Part shown: one piece after another, positions 63,515 to 64,000 of the stretch | How positions within the stretch are numbered: the stretch's first letter is position 1 | Layout: each line of letters opens with the position of its first letter | Origin: Fen-1301 sp963786395 | Lineage (GTDB): Bacteria > Bacteroidota > Ignavibacteria > Ignavibacteriales > Ignavibacteriaceae | Direction of reading: 5' to 3' | Length of the DNA stretch: 64,000 bases | Assembly (NCBI GenBank): GCA_963786395.1 | Contig: CAWAZD010000001.1 | Coordinates: forward strand, 248,001-312,000 | Made by a program: the position numbers and the translations under genes | The notes under the pieces: model-generated | The model's input: only the letters and a program-made list of their open reading frames with translations | What the model was told of the DNA's origin: nothing | Databases searched by the model: none

Positions 63515-64000
63515 TCTTCTTAAGTATTATCTTAAAGGTGGCTCCTTCCCCGGGAGCAGAGTTTTTTACAAAGATCTTACCTTTGTGATATCCTTCTATA
63601 ATTCTTTTAGAGAGACTTAGTCCTAAACCCCAACCTCTTTTTTTAGTGCTGTATCCGGGTCTGAATACATCTTTTCTTCGATTAATATCTATACCTTTAC
63701 CGTTATCGGTTACATCAATCTCTACTTTGTTCTTCAAGTCTTTTACTATTACATCTATTTTACCATTTTTACTTTCAATAGCATCAAGCGCATTTTTAAT
63801 CAGGTTTTCAATAACCCAGCCAAACAGGGTCTGGTTTAATTCTGCACAGACAATTTTATCACCTTTAACATTCAGTTCTATGCTCTTACCGGTTTGAGGT
63901 AATCTTCTCTGGTAATATTCAGTTACTTTTTTAACTTCTTCATAAACACATTGTGGTTTAAGTTCAGGAGTAGAACCTATCTTTGAAAACCTGTATGTAA
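63504..64000 (-). CDS. Histidine kinase, 3' part (cut by window end)
   Basis: About 165 C-terminal residues of a sensor kinase, open through the window edge. The frame continues upstream of an in-frame TTG (at about 63737) without a stop. At the edge it reads YRFSKIGSTPELKPQ, then LFGWVIENLIKNALDAIE (N box), VTDNGKGIDINRRKDVFRPGYSTKKRGWGLGLSLSKR (G boxes) and SAPGEGATFKIIL. The RFSKIGSTP and FRPGYSTKKRGWG segments are typical of NtrY- or sporulation-type kinases in Bacteroidota. The sensor and phospho-His parts are outside the window. It overlaps nadA by 11 bp at the 3' ends. Confidence 0.9.
   Translation of the reverse strand, partial: TYRFSKIGSTPELKPQCVYEEVKKVTEYYQRRLPQTGKSIELNVKGDKIVCAELNQTLFGWVIENLIKNALDAIESKNGKIDVIVKDLKNKVEIDVTDNGKGIDINRRKDVFRPGYSTKKRGWGLGLSLSKRIIEGYHKGKIFVKNSAPGEGATFKIILKKINS

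Overview
The window is AT-rich chromosomal DNA that looks like a member of the Ignavibacteria or a close relative in the Bacteroidota/Chlorobiota group. The best evidence is a type IX secretion C-terminal sorting domain with the NYPNPFNPST signature (end of the protein encoded at 12340-15057). Supporting evidence is a kinase built from a regulator propeller, a Y_Y_Y domain and a LytS-type histidine kinase domain, plus lamin-tail, WG-repeat and other large exported proteins. This placement is inferred from protein families; no marker phylogeny was possible. There are no rRNA or tRNA genes, no CRISPR array, no recognisable transposase and no prophage.

Region 1-19 kb, all on the minus strand, is the most distinctive part. 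A LytTR response regulator (18242-18994) and a propeller/Y_Y_Y/histidine kinase (15204-18239) lie 2 bp apart. Downstream are two operons of exported proteins. Operon B (15057 to 10093) encodes a 12-14 unit repeat propeller with a T9SS tail, a WG-repeat protein and two tandem paralogues of unknown family. Operon A (9949 to 10) encodes a small acidic protein, a 1610-residue giant, a multi-FN3 protein and an 867-residue protein that shares its N-terminal module with the giant. The promoter regions of the two operons share a block of about 49 bp. It holds two direct TACCGTTCA repeats exactly 21 bp apart, ending exactly 25 bp before a -10 hexamer, which is the geometry expected of LytTR binding sites. 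I read the region as one regulon: a two-component system switching on a set of envelope and secreted proteins.

Region 19-28.9 kb continues with signalling: a PAS/HisKA_2 kinase behind a CheB-CheR-coiled-coil-PAS fusion, an ADP-forming acyl-CoA synthetase, and a membrane PAS kinase next to an aromatic amino acid decarboxylase that is frameshifted by one base. Region 29-35.7 kb is housekeeping: hslV-hslU, a DUF3109 gene overlapping rpoN (sigma-54) and a PEMT-like membrane methyltransferase, then a receiver-kinase hybrid and a short-chain dehydrogenase.

Region 36-49.3 kb holds a lamin-tail surface protein, two uncharacterised membrane or envelope proteins, an M16 peptidase, a GT39-type glycosyltransferase, an aldo/keto reductase, a lipoprotein, a small membrane protein, and a Memo-AMMECR1 fusion with an export signal. 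Region 49.8-64 kb carries an M24 peptidase, aat, carbamate kinase with ornithine carbamoyltransferase, a DUF2721 protein, an MlaF-type ATPase, SppA with an added N-terminal barrel-like domain, a frameshifted M49-like peptidase, an unknown gene, an ABC membrane domain without its ATPase, a TauE/SafE permease, nadA, and the 3' part of another histidine kinase cut by the window edge.

Gaps between genes carry a dispersed family of short GC-rich palindromes (GTCATCCCCGC...GCGGGGATGAC). They sit in the gaps of three convergent gene pairs as well as in other gaps. There are also two helically phased tandem repeats and several terminator-like hairpins.
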